This document shows positions 44,857 to 56,800 of a stretch of DNA of 64,000 bases, in pieces. The DNA comes from Aptenodytes patagonicus (taxonomy: Eukaryota > Chordata > Aves > Sphenisciformes > Spheniscidae). The DNA lies in assembly GCF_965638725.1 (NCBI RefSeq), contig NC_134975.1, forward strand, positions 2,058,179-2,122,178, written 5' to 3'. The stretch's first letter is position 1; each line of letters begins with the position of its first letter. The notes beneath the pieces were generated by a model. The model saw only the letters and a list, made by a program, of their open reading frames with translations, had not been told where the DNA came from and did no database searches. The position numbers were made by a program, and so were the translations under genes.

Positions 44857-47575
44857 GTGCAGCAAGGCAGTGTCTTCTCTTTGCTGGCAAGATGCAAGTG
44901 TTTAAAAAAAAAAAAAAAATTAAAAGAAGAGGAAAAGAGGGTTAAAAAACCAAACAAAACCAAACCCACCCTTTCTGGCCCACTAGCAGGCTCCATTCAA
45001 TCAGCTGAGCAACACCCCTGGGTTCCTTACGCAGCTTGTACATATGCTGTTAGGCCTTTGTGACCCAGAAAGCAAAGTAGGGCTTAAGTGTTATGTTTCT
45101 TCTGCTCCCTCCACTCCTACTGAGATCAAACCAGACCAGAGACTGGGAGGCATGAGACCAAGATCTTCTTTTCCCCAGCGGCTGTCAGAGTTGCCTGTCT
45201 GAGTCCTGCACATCATGGGATGTTGAAGTGCTGAGAACAGCTCTGCAAAGGGGAAATAACATTAAGGGGAGGAGAGCAGGGAATTTTGCTAGCATCCTAG
45301 CAGGAAAACCAGCTGAACAAAGGGAAAAGGCTAGGGAAATCCTTGCATCCCCCTGTTTCTCTCCTGCATTCATTTGGAGCCTTGTGGCCTCTGCAGAGAT
45401 ATATTCCTGATTGCACTTCTAAAAGCAGGCACTGAGCACGGGGATCACGTAGTCTGGATGTCCCAGCAACCAGTCCTCCAGGCACAAGGGAACCTGTTGT
45501 TCAGGACGTGCAGCCTCTTTGAGGACATCCCTAATGCCCCTGCAGGAAGAATTCTTCTCTATCCTTTGCATCTGGCCATGGGGCTGAGTTTGTACTTTCT
45601 TTCCTTCCCAGAGTTGGGTAGCAGGACCACCGGCTGTGGGCTCACCTCCCCACTCAAGGGGGACATGTATGTCAGTTCTCTCTGAAGTGTGGCTCTTCAC
45701 CTGGGAGGGTTGTGGTCCCATGTAAGGATTATTGGCAGAGAATGGCAGAGAAGAGGTGAAAGAGGCTGAGTTTCAGAGCCCATGCAAAGCCAGGCACCTC
45801 CTGATGTGGGAGATGGGTGGCTGAGATCCTGTGACCCATCCTACGGATCTGATGCCTTCACAAAATTGTCTTGGTTGCTCGAGATTAATGGTCCTTAGTG
45901 GTTACTACCCAGAGACTGAGGCCAGGGTGAATGCCTGTTGCTCAGAATGGGCACTGCTTTAGCAAACGCCAATGTTGCCTCTTCCTCTTGCTCTGGCCAT
46001 TTTCCAGTTTTGCTCCCCCAAACAGGGATGTCAGTGAGAGCACTGGATGCCTCTGAATGCTCAGGTAACTTTCCATCTTCCCCTTGCTCACATTCCCCTG
46101 TTTGGGGATTAGCTGGCTAATTTCTAACTGTAAAGCTCCAGGTGGAGATAAGAGGCCTTTTGCTCTTATTTAAAAGGTGATCCTTCCTGCTGATAGAAAC
46201 CTGTATCTTCAATCTCTCTGGGAATGCCAGGGCAAGTGCGTCACTGAGCTGCCTCTAGCAATCCCCGTGTGTTAGAGAGGCTATGCCAAAATGCTCTGTA
46301 CCGCACATTCCTCTTCTGCTGCTGCCCTGGCTTTTACCCTTCACATGTTGTATCCTCCCGCCACACGTGTTCAATGCCCTGAGCTGGGCAGAGGAAAGTT
46401 ACTGTGCAGAGAGTAAAAATGCTTCAGCCCCTCTGTGGCTGCACTGACCTTGTCCATGATCACATAGGAGCACAAGTGATACTTTCCACCTTACCTTCCC
46501 ACCCCCAAACCAATTCCCCCCCCCCTTTTCTTTTTTTTTTTTAGGAATAAGGGAGACTATTGGGTGGTGATAGCATGAAGTTCATGACTCACTGATTTCT
46601 GCAGTACATGCCAGAGAAGAAACAAGGGCCCTGAATTGCCAAGCAGGTAGAATTGGGAGAGGTGACAGCATGGGAGGCACCCTAAAAGTTTATGAAATAG
46701 GATTTTAAAGAGGGAATTTTCTGGCTCAGACCCATGCAGGCACTTCTGAACTATCTTAGCAGACTGGCTGTGCGGCCTTTTTTTGCTCACAGCAAAAGGC
46801 CTGTAGGTATTTCTGCTTTCCAGCTTTTGGGGAGGGAGTATGGAGTTACGTGATGAGTTCTGACTCTGGAATAGTCCTAAAACTCGTCCTCTGGCGGGCA
46901 ATCTGGACCAGAGCTCTGCAGCTCTCCCTTCTGCACCGGGACTCCTCCAAGCTGGCCCTGTGTACCCTGGGACCTGGGGAGGAGAACATGGATCTGCAGC
47001 CCACTCTGGATCTCTTGCTCTTTTTCCTTCTGGTGTGGAGTAACTTTGCTGCTGCCTGAGCTGCTGCTTCCTCCTGGCTTTCTGCTTCCGCGTGGGAAAA
47101 GCTTGCATGGCACCTGCTTGTCTCCAGGCCACTTGAGTGGAGATGGCTTGCTGCCCTCCCCTGCCCCTCCGTAGGGCTCCCTTCTTGCATGTGTCCTGGT
47201 CCCTCTTCTGTGCTGACCCTGTGGCTTGCAGTCCATCTAAGCCAGGCCCAGTGAAAGCACTTGGACTGAAGCAGTGAATGCTACGTACATGCTCAGAGAG
47301 GTGGAAGTCCCCATGAGGCTGAGTGACACAGGATTAGGGGTGGGATATAGCTATAGGCATGTTCCTCCTGGGTTCCCTGACCTCTGCGCAGGGGAGGTGC
47401 AGGGCTGCTTCTCTTCCTCTGTGTGGATGTCCTTTATCTGAGGTCTGCATCACCTGGACACTGGCTCTGTATCCCCCTGCTCCTTTTGTCCAGCCATTCT
47501 TATGATTTCATTGTAAATAGGATTTTGTATTTTCTCTGAACATTGCTAATAAATTGTTGCAAAACCGTTACTGCT
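44857..47575 (+). other. FAIM2: FAIM2 3' UTR
   Basis: Runs from the stop codon to just past the AATAAA at 47548-47553, about 2.7 kb, similar in size to the long mammalian FAIM2 3' UTR. It contains an A-rich run at about 44903-44918 and a C/T homopolymer stretch near 46517-46543. The 191-codon minus-strand frame at 46557-47132 is judged antisense noise. Confidence 0.6.
47548..47553 (+). promoter_or_regulatory. FAIM2: Polyadenylation signal of FAIM2 (AATAAA)
   Basis: Canonical hexamer in an AT-rich context (GCTAATAAATTG), followed within 30 bp by TGCTGTTGTGAGG, a GT-rich downstream element. Confidence 0.7.
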
Positions 47576-49380
47576 GTTGTGAGGTCTCCTTACTGAAGTA
47601 CAGCTGAAGGAAGGTCTGCTTGCACAGCTGGTGCTTCATCCCCTTAAAACAGAAAACATAACCAAGACTATGGCCTCATGTGGCATGGCCCAAAGTTTTA
47701 ATGGAGACCAGGCTGTCCCCTCCCTGGTTATGACTAAGGAACACATCCTACACAAAGTAATAAAATGTATATGGCTCCAGCATAGGCATCATACATGAGA
47801 AGTGAGAGGCTCCTTGGGTGAGGATCCTGCTCTCTCTTAGACTTGGTTTAAGTGGCCACAGGATTAAAAAACAAGTAAGTGGGGGTAAGCAAGTGTTGTA
47901 AGCCAGGCACCTGCTCAGAGGGCATTTTCTGTAGCTCTGGAGAGCAACCTGATGTACTAAGCTTTCTCTAGAGTCAATGGGAAAAAAATGCCTCCAGAGA
48001 GCAATTCACCTGTCCTAAATTAATGCCTACATGGGGAGGTGAAAACTCCTATCTCTCTCTATCAGCTCTGAAGGGCTGATTAGTCCAGGCTGTCAGAGCT
48101 CTCAGGGGAGAGGAATCCCAGCTGCAGCATCTTGTAGCAACGGATCTCTGCTCCTTGGAAGGAGCTGTGCCCAAAAGGCAGGTGTGAGATTTGTTTCCTA
48201 AGAAGTGTGGCTAAACAGTGCGGTACAGCCAGTATGGTCTTTCTTGCCGACAGGTGCATTTTCTGTGGCAAGAAAATATTTTGCCCTGTGTTGTGCTGGG
48301 TAATGCTCTATTGTGGGACAGCATTTGTGGAAAAATAACTGAAGCGGCGCATTTCTATGCAAACAACGAGGTGGCCACGAGCATTTATATGAGGCATCAT
48401 CAGCTGTTCCTGTAATTACCACAAATGGGATAAAAGGCTGATGACTCAGTCAAATTTCAACACTTGGCTCTTGAGGAACAGGGCAAAAATTCATTTCGCT
48501 TAATCAAAGTGGGACCACTCAGAGGTAGGATGTGGGAGAAGGGAGGAGACAGGGAGATTCATCGGGGTGTGAAGGATGCTGGAAAGAGGAAGGGATCGTG
48601 CTGTTTCACATGCCTATAGCAAACAGTACAGAAATTTGTGGGCCCTAAATACAGCCAGAGAGAGTCAGAGGAGACCTCAAAAAAACTGAATTCCACTGCC
48701 TGGAGAAGGGGGAAATTTTTTTATTTATTTTTGCACTTCTTTCTGCCTGCCTTCCCTTCCGTGCTCGAGGTATTTCAAAGAAGGATGGAGTCTTGATGCC
48801 AACTCTGCACCGGCCTTGCCACAGTGCAGGGGATCCCTGCCGATCCCTGCTTGCTTCTTCCATGGCAAGAACAAAGTGCAAGAAGGGCCCTGATTCAGTC
48901 AGGAGCGGTTCACCCACATTTCTGAGCTCCTGGCGCCCTCTGCTCTTCACGCTGTGATAAAATATCAACATAAAATGAAATCCAGGTTCCCTGTGTCAAC
49001 TTGACCCTAAAACCTTCCCCATGCCAACTCTTTCCTTCCTTTAACCACGAGCTTTCATTTTCTTCTGCTGTAAAACCTCCTGCTAGCTGCCTGCCTCTGG
49101 GGGCCTGGGCAATCCCAGGGCAATCACGTGTTTAAATGCGATTTAAATAACATTTATATGGGTTTTTTTAATATATACGTGTGTGTGTTTAAATAACATT
49201 TTTATAAAAGTTTGTAAAACCTTTTATAAATGGGGAAAGCGCTGGCCAAGGTTGGGTTGCCCAGATTCAGGTGGGTTTTGACACCGGCACAGAGTGAAAG
49301 CGGAGCTAAAAATTCTGGCTTTATTTGACACCAGACTTTGGACGTGGGTTGTTTCTCGGGGGAGGTGGCTCATCCAGGGC
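47576..49380. other. Intergenic DNA between FAIM2 and BCDIN3D
   Basis: No exon recognised. AT-rich at 49130-49230, then rising GC towards the BCDIN3D promoter. Confidence 0.55.
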
Positions 49381-49853
49381 CCTGCTGCCGAGGCGCCCTG
49401 GGCGGGGGGCACCCCAAGATCCCCCCCCCCCCAAGGCCTGCGCCCCCACACTAGGCCACAGCAGCGCCATGGCAATGCTGGGGCAAAGGGCAAAGGTGGC
49501 AGGGCCGAAGGTGACACCTGGGTGGTTGGAGCAGTCCCTCTTCAGCCTGCCCTGGTGTGACGGGGCCCAGGCAGGGTGTTTTTACACAAAATCTCTAAGA
49601 ATTCTTCTTTTCACTCAAATGGAGCCGGAAAGGCTGGGAGAAGGGGGGCTGGGGCTGTGCTGGTCTGTTGGCAGCGGGAGGATGGCCTTGTCCCCTGACC
49701 CCATCCCTGTCCCCGCCAGCCCACCAAGGCCGCAGGTCCCCCCTCGCCCCAATGCAGGTAGGCGCATTTCCCCCCCCCCCCGGAACCTTTCTTTCCCGGA
49801 ACGCTTCTGCTCCCCCCTGGCTCCCGCCCGGAGCGCGCCGGGCAGAGGGGAAA
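49381..49853 (+). promoter_or_regulatory. BCDIN3D: BCDIN3D promoter and 5' UTR, GC-rich
   Basis: GC-rich and locally CpG-rich sequence continuing through exon 1, as in a housekeeping CpG-island promoter. C-runs occur at about 49421-49432 and 49769-49780. No TATA box was seen. Confidence 0.55.
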
Positions 49854-50045
49854 ATGGCGGCGCCCGTGAGTGAGGTGTCTCCCGCCTTTGAGCCTGGCGC
49901 TGCTCCCTACGGCAACTTCCCCAATTATTCCCGCTTCCACCCGCCCGAGGGGCGAGTGAGCCTCCTGCCCGGCGGGCTTTTGCGGAGTTTGTTCCCCGCG
50001 GCGGCCCGCCCGCTGCTGGGACTCGATGTGGGGTGCAACTCGGGG
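49854..50045 (+). CDS. BCDIN3D: BCDIN3D exon 1
   Basis: 192 bp, residues 1-64, MAAPVSEV to DVGCNSG; donor GTAAGA in phase 0. The boundary falls inside the SAM-binding region exactly as in human. Confidence 0.95.
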
Positions 50046-52932
50046 GTAAGAGGGCGCCTCGGCGGGCAGCGGGAGGGGTAGGCCGCGGGGCAGCAGGCTT
50101 GGGGGGTTCCTGGGGTGAGGGGAAACGCTGGGGTGGTGGTCTGGGCTGTGGGGAAGACTGGAAAGACTTGGGGGGAGGCACTGGTCTGGAGTATTGGGGG
50201 GCTGTGAGAAATATTATGGGGAGGTACTGGTATGGGGTTTTGGGAGGCTGTGAGAAAGACTGAGGGGAGGCACTGCTCTGCACTACTGGGGGGCAGTGGG
50301 GCAGACTGGGGAGGCATCGGTCTGGGGTATTGGGGGGCAGTCCAGCATACAGAAAAGACTGGGGATGAGGCACTGGTCTAGCGTGGTGGGGCAGACTGAG
50401 AAGACTCTGGAGGGGATGAGAGCCTGGGAGGGGGGCAGTGCGGCAAACTGGGAAAACTGGGGAAGTATTCGGTATCAGTAGTGACTTGAGGTAGTGAGGC
50501 AAACGGAGGAGACTGGGGGAGGCAGGAGTTTGGAGTGTTGGGAGGTGATTGGAAAGGTGGGGAGGCACTGGTGTGGAGTGTTGGTGCATTGGGGCAGAGT
50601 GGGGAGGCTGGGGCAGGCAGCAACCTGGGGTGTTGGAGGGGAGACTGGGAAAGTTGGGGGAGGCAGTCCCATGGGATGCTGGTGAAGAATGGGGCAGACT
50701 GAGAAGACTGGGTGGGGGCAGTGGCCTGGAGTCTTGGGGGACAGTGGGGAAGGCTGGGGGGAGCACTGACCTGGGGGCTGGGGAGGAGTGAAACAGCCTG
50801 GAATGGCTGGGGTGGGGATAGCAGCTGGGACAGGGATGAGCCTGTATAAAAGGCACAGTGGGAAAGCAGGACCTGGATGCAACATGAGACTGGTGGGGGT
50901 CAGGAGATCGTCGGTGTGTGGGAAGCCCTCTCTGCAGGTCTCCTGTGAGAGGAGGGTGAAGGCAGGGGTGGGGTGGAGCTGGTTGTGTTGCTGAGAGTTG
51001 GTTTAGGAGGCTGTGTTGGTGGGTCTGTCCTCTTTCCCACTGAGGCCTAAGTGTGCAGTGCCCTGGGTTACTGCGTGTCCTGAGTACCAGTAAGCTGCTA
51101 TAGGACTGCCCTAAGAGCAGGGGAACTGGACAAGCCTGAAGCTAAAAACCATAGTCTGTTGTGTTTGGGTAGTATCACATCATTTATCCATGAGACAGAA
51201 CTTTGAACTAAAATCCTGGTCACGTGCTCTTGAAGATCTTGTGACAGAGCTGGTGAATCTTGTAGAATTTCCCATTTTCAGAGTTCATTCTCTTTCTTTA
51301 CCTAGTTCTGCTTTATTCTCATGGCTTCTCCTCAGTGTGCAGCTTTGCTGTGTTGTAATTCAGAAGTATGTGTGCATCTCTGATACATACTGGTGCAATG
51401 TTTAATTTAACTATGTTTAAAGATTATTTTTTTTCAGATGGAAACATTATCGATGTTTTAACTCAGAAATAATTTTTCATTCAGAATGAAATTACATTCT
51501 GGTGGAGGACAAGAGTACTACTGTTTCCATGGCTTCTCTTCTCCCAGCCCCCTGCCAGAAGGTTTGAAAGGCCGCCTAAGGCATTATCTAAAGGACAATT
51601 CTAGATCGTATTTCAGGTGAACTTGTAAAACAGGTCAGGTAAAAATGTTCTCAGTCCAGTTCTTTTGAGATGCAGAGACTTTCACCACTAGAGGACACTA
51701 TCTGCCCACTTGTGTGGGCTATGCGCTCATAGCCGATGTCATTCAGGAACTTCAGTGGATCTCCTTTAATGAAAGATTGATACACTTTCCACTTAGTGGC
51801 GCACTCTGTGAAAGGAAATTCGAAGGAAAACTCTCATGTTAACTATCTTATGCTACAATCTAATGGTCAGGGAATGTCTTTTACTTTAGCAGAAGAAGAA
51901 GAAATGTATTACTCTAAATTAGGCATTATAAATAGCTCTAAGTGTTACTAGGGAACTCTGAGGCTCACCTAGGGAAGCCAGTGAAGCCTTCACCCCCCCA
52001 TGTTGGATGGGGATATCCAGCAAGATTCCTGTTACTAAAACTCATCTTTCCCATAGTTTTTGGAGCAAAACCCCAAGTGTGGGGCGACACAAGTTTAGTT
52101 CCAGTCTCTGGTTGACTTTCCGGTAGTCAGGGCTACCATGATGCTTTTTGCTACAGAAAGGAAGATTGTCGGTGAGCTTATTGTTCGGAACTTCATTGAG
52201 AGAAAGCTCTGAGTTGGCGCTTGTACCTTGCTGCTGAGAGTGGGATCCTATGGGCTTGGTGATGTGTTAACAAAGCAGCGCAGGCCCCGTGAACTCCTGT
52301 TATTTTCCTTTCTGCAGGAGCTAAGTGTGGCTCTGTACAGGCATCTCCTTGGCCTTCAGGAGAGTGAAGGCAGCCTGGACCAGCCTGCAGCTGGAAAGGA
52401 TCTGAACCTTCTGTGCTGTGACATTGATCCGGTGTTGATTGAGAGGGCTCAGCAGTGCAGCCCCTTTCCTGCCTCCATATCCTTTGCCAACCTGGACATC
52501 ATGGACTCCAGTGCGAGGGAGCCATTCCTGAGCTCCTACCTGGGCCGTTTTGGCCGCTCCACCTTTGACATTGGTTTTTGCATGTCTGTGACCATGTGGA
52601 TCCACCTGAATCATGGGGATAATGGCCTCATGGAGTTCCTGTCCTTCCTCTCCTCTCTGTGCAAGTACCTGCTGATTGAACCTCAGCCATGGAAGTGCTA
52701 CAGGGCAGCCGCACGCCGCCTTCGGAAGCTGGGCAGAAATGACTTTGATCACTTCCGATCTCTTGCTATCAATGGGGATATGGCAGAGAGGATAACGCAG
52801 ATCTTAACGAAGGACTGTGCCATGGAGCTGGTGTGTTGCTTTGGGAGCACCAGCTGGGACAGAAGTCTCTTGCTTTTTAAATCAAATGGCTCAAATTACG
52901 AGGGCAGGGAGTCTTCAGAACAGGAGCAGTGA
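49854..52932 (+). CDS. BCDIN3D: BCDIN3D, RNA 5'-monophosphate methyltransferase, complete, two coding exons
   Basis: Bin3-family SAM-dependent methyltransferase that methylates the 5'-monophosphate of cytoplasmic tRNA-His and has been reported to act on some pre-miRNAs. The two exons give 268 residues (human 292), the difference lying mainly in the N-terminal lead and the C-terminal tail. Visible motifs: SAM motif I LGLDVGCNSG at 55-64, LLCCDIDP at 95-102, FDIGFCMSVTMWIHLNHG at 147-164, and LLIEPQPWKCYRAAARR at 182-198. NFPNYSRFHPPE near the N-terminus matches human. The start is taken at 49854 for its strong context (A at -3, G at +4) and similarity to human MAVP; the frame is open further upstream. 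It lies head-to-tail behind FAIM2 as in human. Confidence 0.96.
50090..50790 (+). repeat. BCDIN3D: G-rich degenerate minisatellite in BCDIN3D intron 1
   Basis: About eleven or twelve imperfect units of roughly 55-65 bp, each with a core like GGCACTGGTCTGGAGT then ATTGGGGGGC and a GGCAGACTGGGG segment. The plus strand is very G-rich and C-poor, so the minus strand lacks stops and reads as a proline/serine-rich frame. Confidence 0.8.
50791..52317 (+). other. BCDIN3D: BCDIN3D intron 1, 3' part
   Basis: No additional exon seen. In-frame reading before the acceptor at 52318 does not resemble the protein, and human has no exon between these two. Confidence 0.65.
52318..52932 (+). CDS. BCDIN3D: BCDIN3D exon 2 with stop codon
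   Basis: 615 bp including TGA; residues 65-268, ELSVALYRHLLG to SSEQEQ. Acceptor CCTTTCTGCAG. The residue after the glycine of motif I is Glu where human has Asp. The antisense frame at 52321-52752 is a shadow. Confidence 0.96.
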   Translation, partial: ELSVALYRHLLGLQESEGSLDQPAAGKDLNLLCCDIDPVLIERAQQCSPFPASISFANLDIMDSSAREPFLSSYLGRFGRSTFDIGFCMSVTMWIHLNHGDNGLMEFLSFLSSLCKYLLIEPQPWKCYRAAARRLRKLGRNDFDHFRSLAINGDMAERITQILTKDCAMELVCCFGSTSWDRSLLLFKSNGSNYEGRESSEQEQ

Positions 52933-53076
52933 TTGACAAATGGCCTCTCGCATTCACGAATGTATAGGCAAGGAGGTGCTTGCTGTTGACACAGTCAGAT
53001 CTAGGAATTCCTAAATCCCTATTGGGACCAGACCTTGACCTCCCTAGGGAGTTCGAGGCAAGTAATGTCTGTGTGA

Positions 53077-53107
53077 TTTTTTTTTTTTTTTTTTTTCCCC
53101 CCCCCCC
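53077..53107. repeat. T20C11 homopolymer block
   Basis: Twenty T followed directly by eleven C on the plus strand. The exact length is likely variable or subject to sequencing error. Confidence 0.9.
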
Positions 53108-53420
53108 TTTCCATCTGCAAAATGCGGTGGCAGTTTTAACCCACCTTTTGGGTTCTGAGATTGCTGTTCCTAGAAAGTGCTCTTGAAATCAGAGTTGCTA
53201 CGTATGTGCTTTCTATGTGTACCAAGAATATTCCCTGGAAGAAGAGAAAACATGCCTTTTTTTGTCCCTGGAGCTTTTCAAGGAAAGGGGACATTTCTGT
53301 TGACCCGTGCGATGCACTGTTTGTTCTGCTTCTTGTCATGTTTTCTGTATAAAATGCTGTTGGAAAATATATAACCTGGTTTACCACCTATGAACAAGTG
53401 AGTTGGATCGTTGCAGAGGC

Positions 53421-53606
53421 TGTCTGGTCAACGGGTTGCCCAGAGAGGTGGTGGATGCCCCATCCCTAGAAACATTCCAGGTCAGGCTGGACGGGGCTCG
53501 GAGCAACCTGCTCTAGTTGAAGATGTCCCTGCTCATGGCAGGGGGGTTGGACTAGATGAGCTTTAAAAGGTCCCTTCCAACCCAAACCCTTCTGTGAGCC
53601 TATGAT
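53421..53606 (+). mobile_element. CR1 LINE 3' fragment (plus orientation)
   Basis: Contains GGTTGCCCAGAGAGGTGGTG, GTCAGGCTGGACGGGGCT, ATGGCAGGGGGGTTGGACTA and AGGTCCCTTCCAACCCAAAC, ending in a CR1-type tail (TTCTGTGAGCCTATGAT). Confidence 0.95.
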
Positions 53607-53774
53607 ATTGGTCAGGATGTGATCGATGCACCTTTGCAGATGGGGCTTGCCTGGAGTGTGCTTTGGAGGCTGACAGTGGTGTGATCTTTCTGCAGAGTGA
53701 GGGATTTCTATGGTAGGGCGTGTATTCGTTTAAGTGTGTAACTGAGTGAGTGCTTTTTGTAATAATATCCTTGA

Positions 53775-53780
53775 AATAAA
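53775..53780 (+). promoter_or_regulatory. BCDIN3D: Polyadenylation signal of BCDIN3D (AATAAA)
   Basis: AATAAA in an A/T-rich context, followed within 30-40 bp by GTGTTGGTTTTTTT, a good GT/T-rich downstream element. Confidence 0.6.
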
Positions 53781-53800
53781 AATAACTTAATTTTATCGTA

Positions 53801-56800
53801 AATACTGTGTTGGTTTTTTTAATCTTTGTTTTTGTTCACATTTTTTTTCAACACCTAAGCAGTCCCAGGTAACTGAGTTTATAATTTCGTTGTATTTACA
53901 GACTCAAGTGAGATTTGGTAAGCTTGAAGCTATGTTTGGCTAAGGTTAAAGTATTACAACTTTCACTGTTATGGGTTCCCCCCCCCCCCCCAGTAATACC
54001 TAGGAAGAAAGAAAACTTGAGCAAAATGTCTTATTTTAACCTCATTTTTCTTGTTTTAATATCCCTACTAGCTTTAGTTCATGCATAGTGGTTTTGTTAG
54101 CTTTGATAGTAAGTAGGAGTCACGCTTCTACAGTGTTGTCTAAACAGATTAAAAACCTCACTTGAGTAGACTATGACACACAGAAATAGATAACGGATGA
54201 CTCTTACGAATTTCTAAGTTCCGCTGCTTCCTTACTGCGAAGTGAGAGGGAAGCCCAGGTATGTGCCGTAAGCGTTGTGTCATGAGAGCTCAGTACGGGA
54301 GAAAGAAGGGAGAGGAGGACGTCTCCTCCAGGAGGTGCTCTTGTCTAGCAGTTCTCGTGCCCAGGTGAGCCTGTGTGCAGGGGCAGAGAGAAACTTTGCT
54401 TGCATTTTACTTTTATGTCCTTACTGGGACTTCCTTGTTATTTACTCATGCAGTGATAGTGGAGGGGGGGAAAAAAAAAAAGCAAGCTTTGATTTCCTCT
54501 GCAATGAGCTCAGATGAAAGAGTGAAGTGTGTGAGTGTTCTGGCTGGCCACAGCCTTCTGGATGAAAAGCTGCTGGGATCCATGGATAACTTGTGAAAAA
54601 AGTGTGTGTGTACGTACATGTGTTTAAAGGGACTGAGTAAGGTCACAGAAAGGCTTCGAGGCTCTTCACACAAATGCAACTTCCACAGTGTTCTGCTACG
54701 TAGAAAATATTTAGGGCTCCCGCCAGGAGTCCTGAGAGCTCCTCTGCCTTCTCAGCTGCAAACAAACGTGCCTTCCCTGGTGGTGGTGGTTGTTAATTTT
54801 CTTAAAGACAACTTTTAAGTCTGGGCTGATTTTACTATCCCTGTGGGAGCGAAGGGAGAACCAATTTGTCATGTATTTTCCTGAGGGTTCACCCAAGTGC
54901 CTGATCTCTCTTGCAGCTTACTAACATATAACATTTATCACTTTGGTAATTAAGCACCTCATCTGACATTCGTTGTAATCTATGGGTAAGCTCCACTGAC
55001 TTGAGGGGTGTTGGCTCACCCAATGCTACCAGGCAGCTCAGCCTCCCCTTTCGTTCTGCTTAGTTGCTGTTTCCTGTGTTGCGCGGCTGGTGGCACTGGA
55101 GTATCGTGCAACCTGCAGCCTTGCCCCCTGGGATGTTTCTGTTGGGTTGTGTCAATATTAGTTGCTGTTTTCTTTGAACTTTGAAATATTTATAAAATAG
55201 TCCTGGACTTATCTGTTCAGTGCTCAAGTTTAAAGGGGTGAACAGGGTTTCTTGCCTTCCATTTTCCTCTGGGGATTCACACACTTGCCTGTGAAAAATT
55301 TTGTGAAGAGTTGCTAAGAAGGTGGACAACCCAAAGAGTTACACACAGAAGATGTCCCCTGCACCCATCTAGAATGACCTTCCCTTTCAAAGAGACCCTG
55401 TTTTGTGTTCCTTATGTGCTGAGTGATAGATCAGTATCTGCCTGGGAGATCCTTTTGGGCTGCTGCTTGTTGAAAGATTGTGGGTTGGTTTTTTTTCTTC
55501 TTTTTCCCAAGCCTTTATGTGCTGGCCGTGTACAGACCTGCAAACCAGCCCAGTGTGTATGTAACAGTATGATGACTTCTTATCTGTTTCTCAAGTCTGT
55601 ACTATTAAATTGCTAATATCAATATGTCCCACTGTCTCAGAAATGGCTGAGCTCCAAAACTAGCTCTGTTTGGCTTTGGCACAGCAGTGTGTTTTGTTTC
55701 TCATCCTTTGGATTTTGCCACAAATACAGCTCAAAATAATGTCAACACAAATCTCTCTGCAGTTCTTGGGATACTAAGGAGCTCAAAATGGAGCCAATCC
55801 TTTAGCAGACAGGAGAAAAAAAAACCCCAAAACTCTTTCCTTTTCTTTTCAGCTTGCTGCTTCTGCTCTCCAGGAAGCTGTTGGGAGATGAGACAGGTGG
55901 GAACCCAGCTCCATGACACAGCGATAGAAGAGAGCCTATGGATCTCAACTGCAGTGCTTATGTAAGGCTATAGAGAATTTTTTTTCATACTCTTTCTGCA
56001 TTTCGCAATGTGGCTAAAATGTGTTCCCAGGTCTCCTGAAGGCAGGACAGAAGGAAAGTAAAGATGAGGGTTAAAACCAACGCTCCTGCTCCCTATTGCT
56101 GAGAGTACTTTGCAAGTTGGTTGGTAGTTGTTCATCATACAGCTGGTGAAATGGAGATGCCCCTTGCTTGTGTGAGTCCTCAGGGTGGTTACCCTTGTAG
56201 AGCTCGGGGTACCTCGGTTAAGGGAAGGCGCAGAGGCCTCTGTGCTGAAAGTACTGCTTGCTCATGTCCTCCATGATCCAAGAATGGGGCCAACGTGGTG
56301 GTGGTTGCTGCTGCTAAAACGAGGGAGATGCAACTTCCTTGTGTATGTAGAGGGAGAGCTGTGCTCCCACTACTCACCTGGGAGCATATGGCATCAGGCT
56401 GTGCTGATGTGTAGGTCCTGTAGCTGTCCTGGCTCGCTCATGATGTGCCATGTTATTTGTGTGTGTGTGCGCCTGTGCATTGGAGGGTTAGTTAAGAGAT
56501 CCTGCTTGCTCTTTCCTACCCTTAAAGCTCCAACCCTGTGGTTGCTTACAGGAGCCTTCTAAATTCAACACCTGCACAGAGCATGTATAGCTGAGCATTT
56601 TCAAACAGACCCAAAATATTGCAGGGCACTGTGATGGGACTGTTAGACTGCTGCCCTGTTCCATCCCAGCAGCAAGTGAGGAGTTCCCATGCAAATGCCT
56701 TGTAAAGTTCCCATGCTCTGTGGTTTGTGATTGTTGCTGGGCTCCATCAGACCTTGTCTCAGTTTTTCCATCCACAAAATGAGCTTGATAACCACCCACC

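Larger units (their letters stand above)
52933..53800 (+). other. BCDIN3D: BCDIN3D 3' UTR
   Basis: From the stop to just past AATAAA at 53775-53780. It includes a T20C11 homopolymer block at 53077-53107 and a CR1 fragment at 53421-53606. An earlier weak polyadenylation site cannot be excluded. Confidence 0.55.

Noticed and set aside
46557-47132. 191-codon minus-strand frame
   Set aside because: Lies antisense in the FAIM2 3' UTR, low complexity and no known domain.
49615-50856. 413-codon minus-strand proline/serine-rich frame
   Set aside because: It overlaps BCDIN3D exon 1 and the G-rich minisatellite, and its composition follows the strand base skew. Not annotated as a gene.
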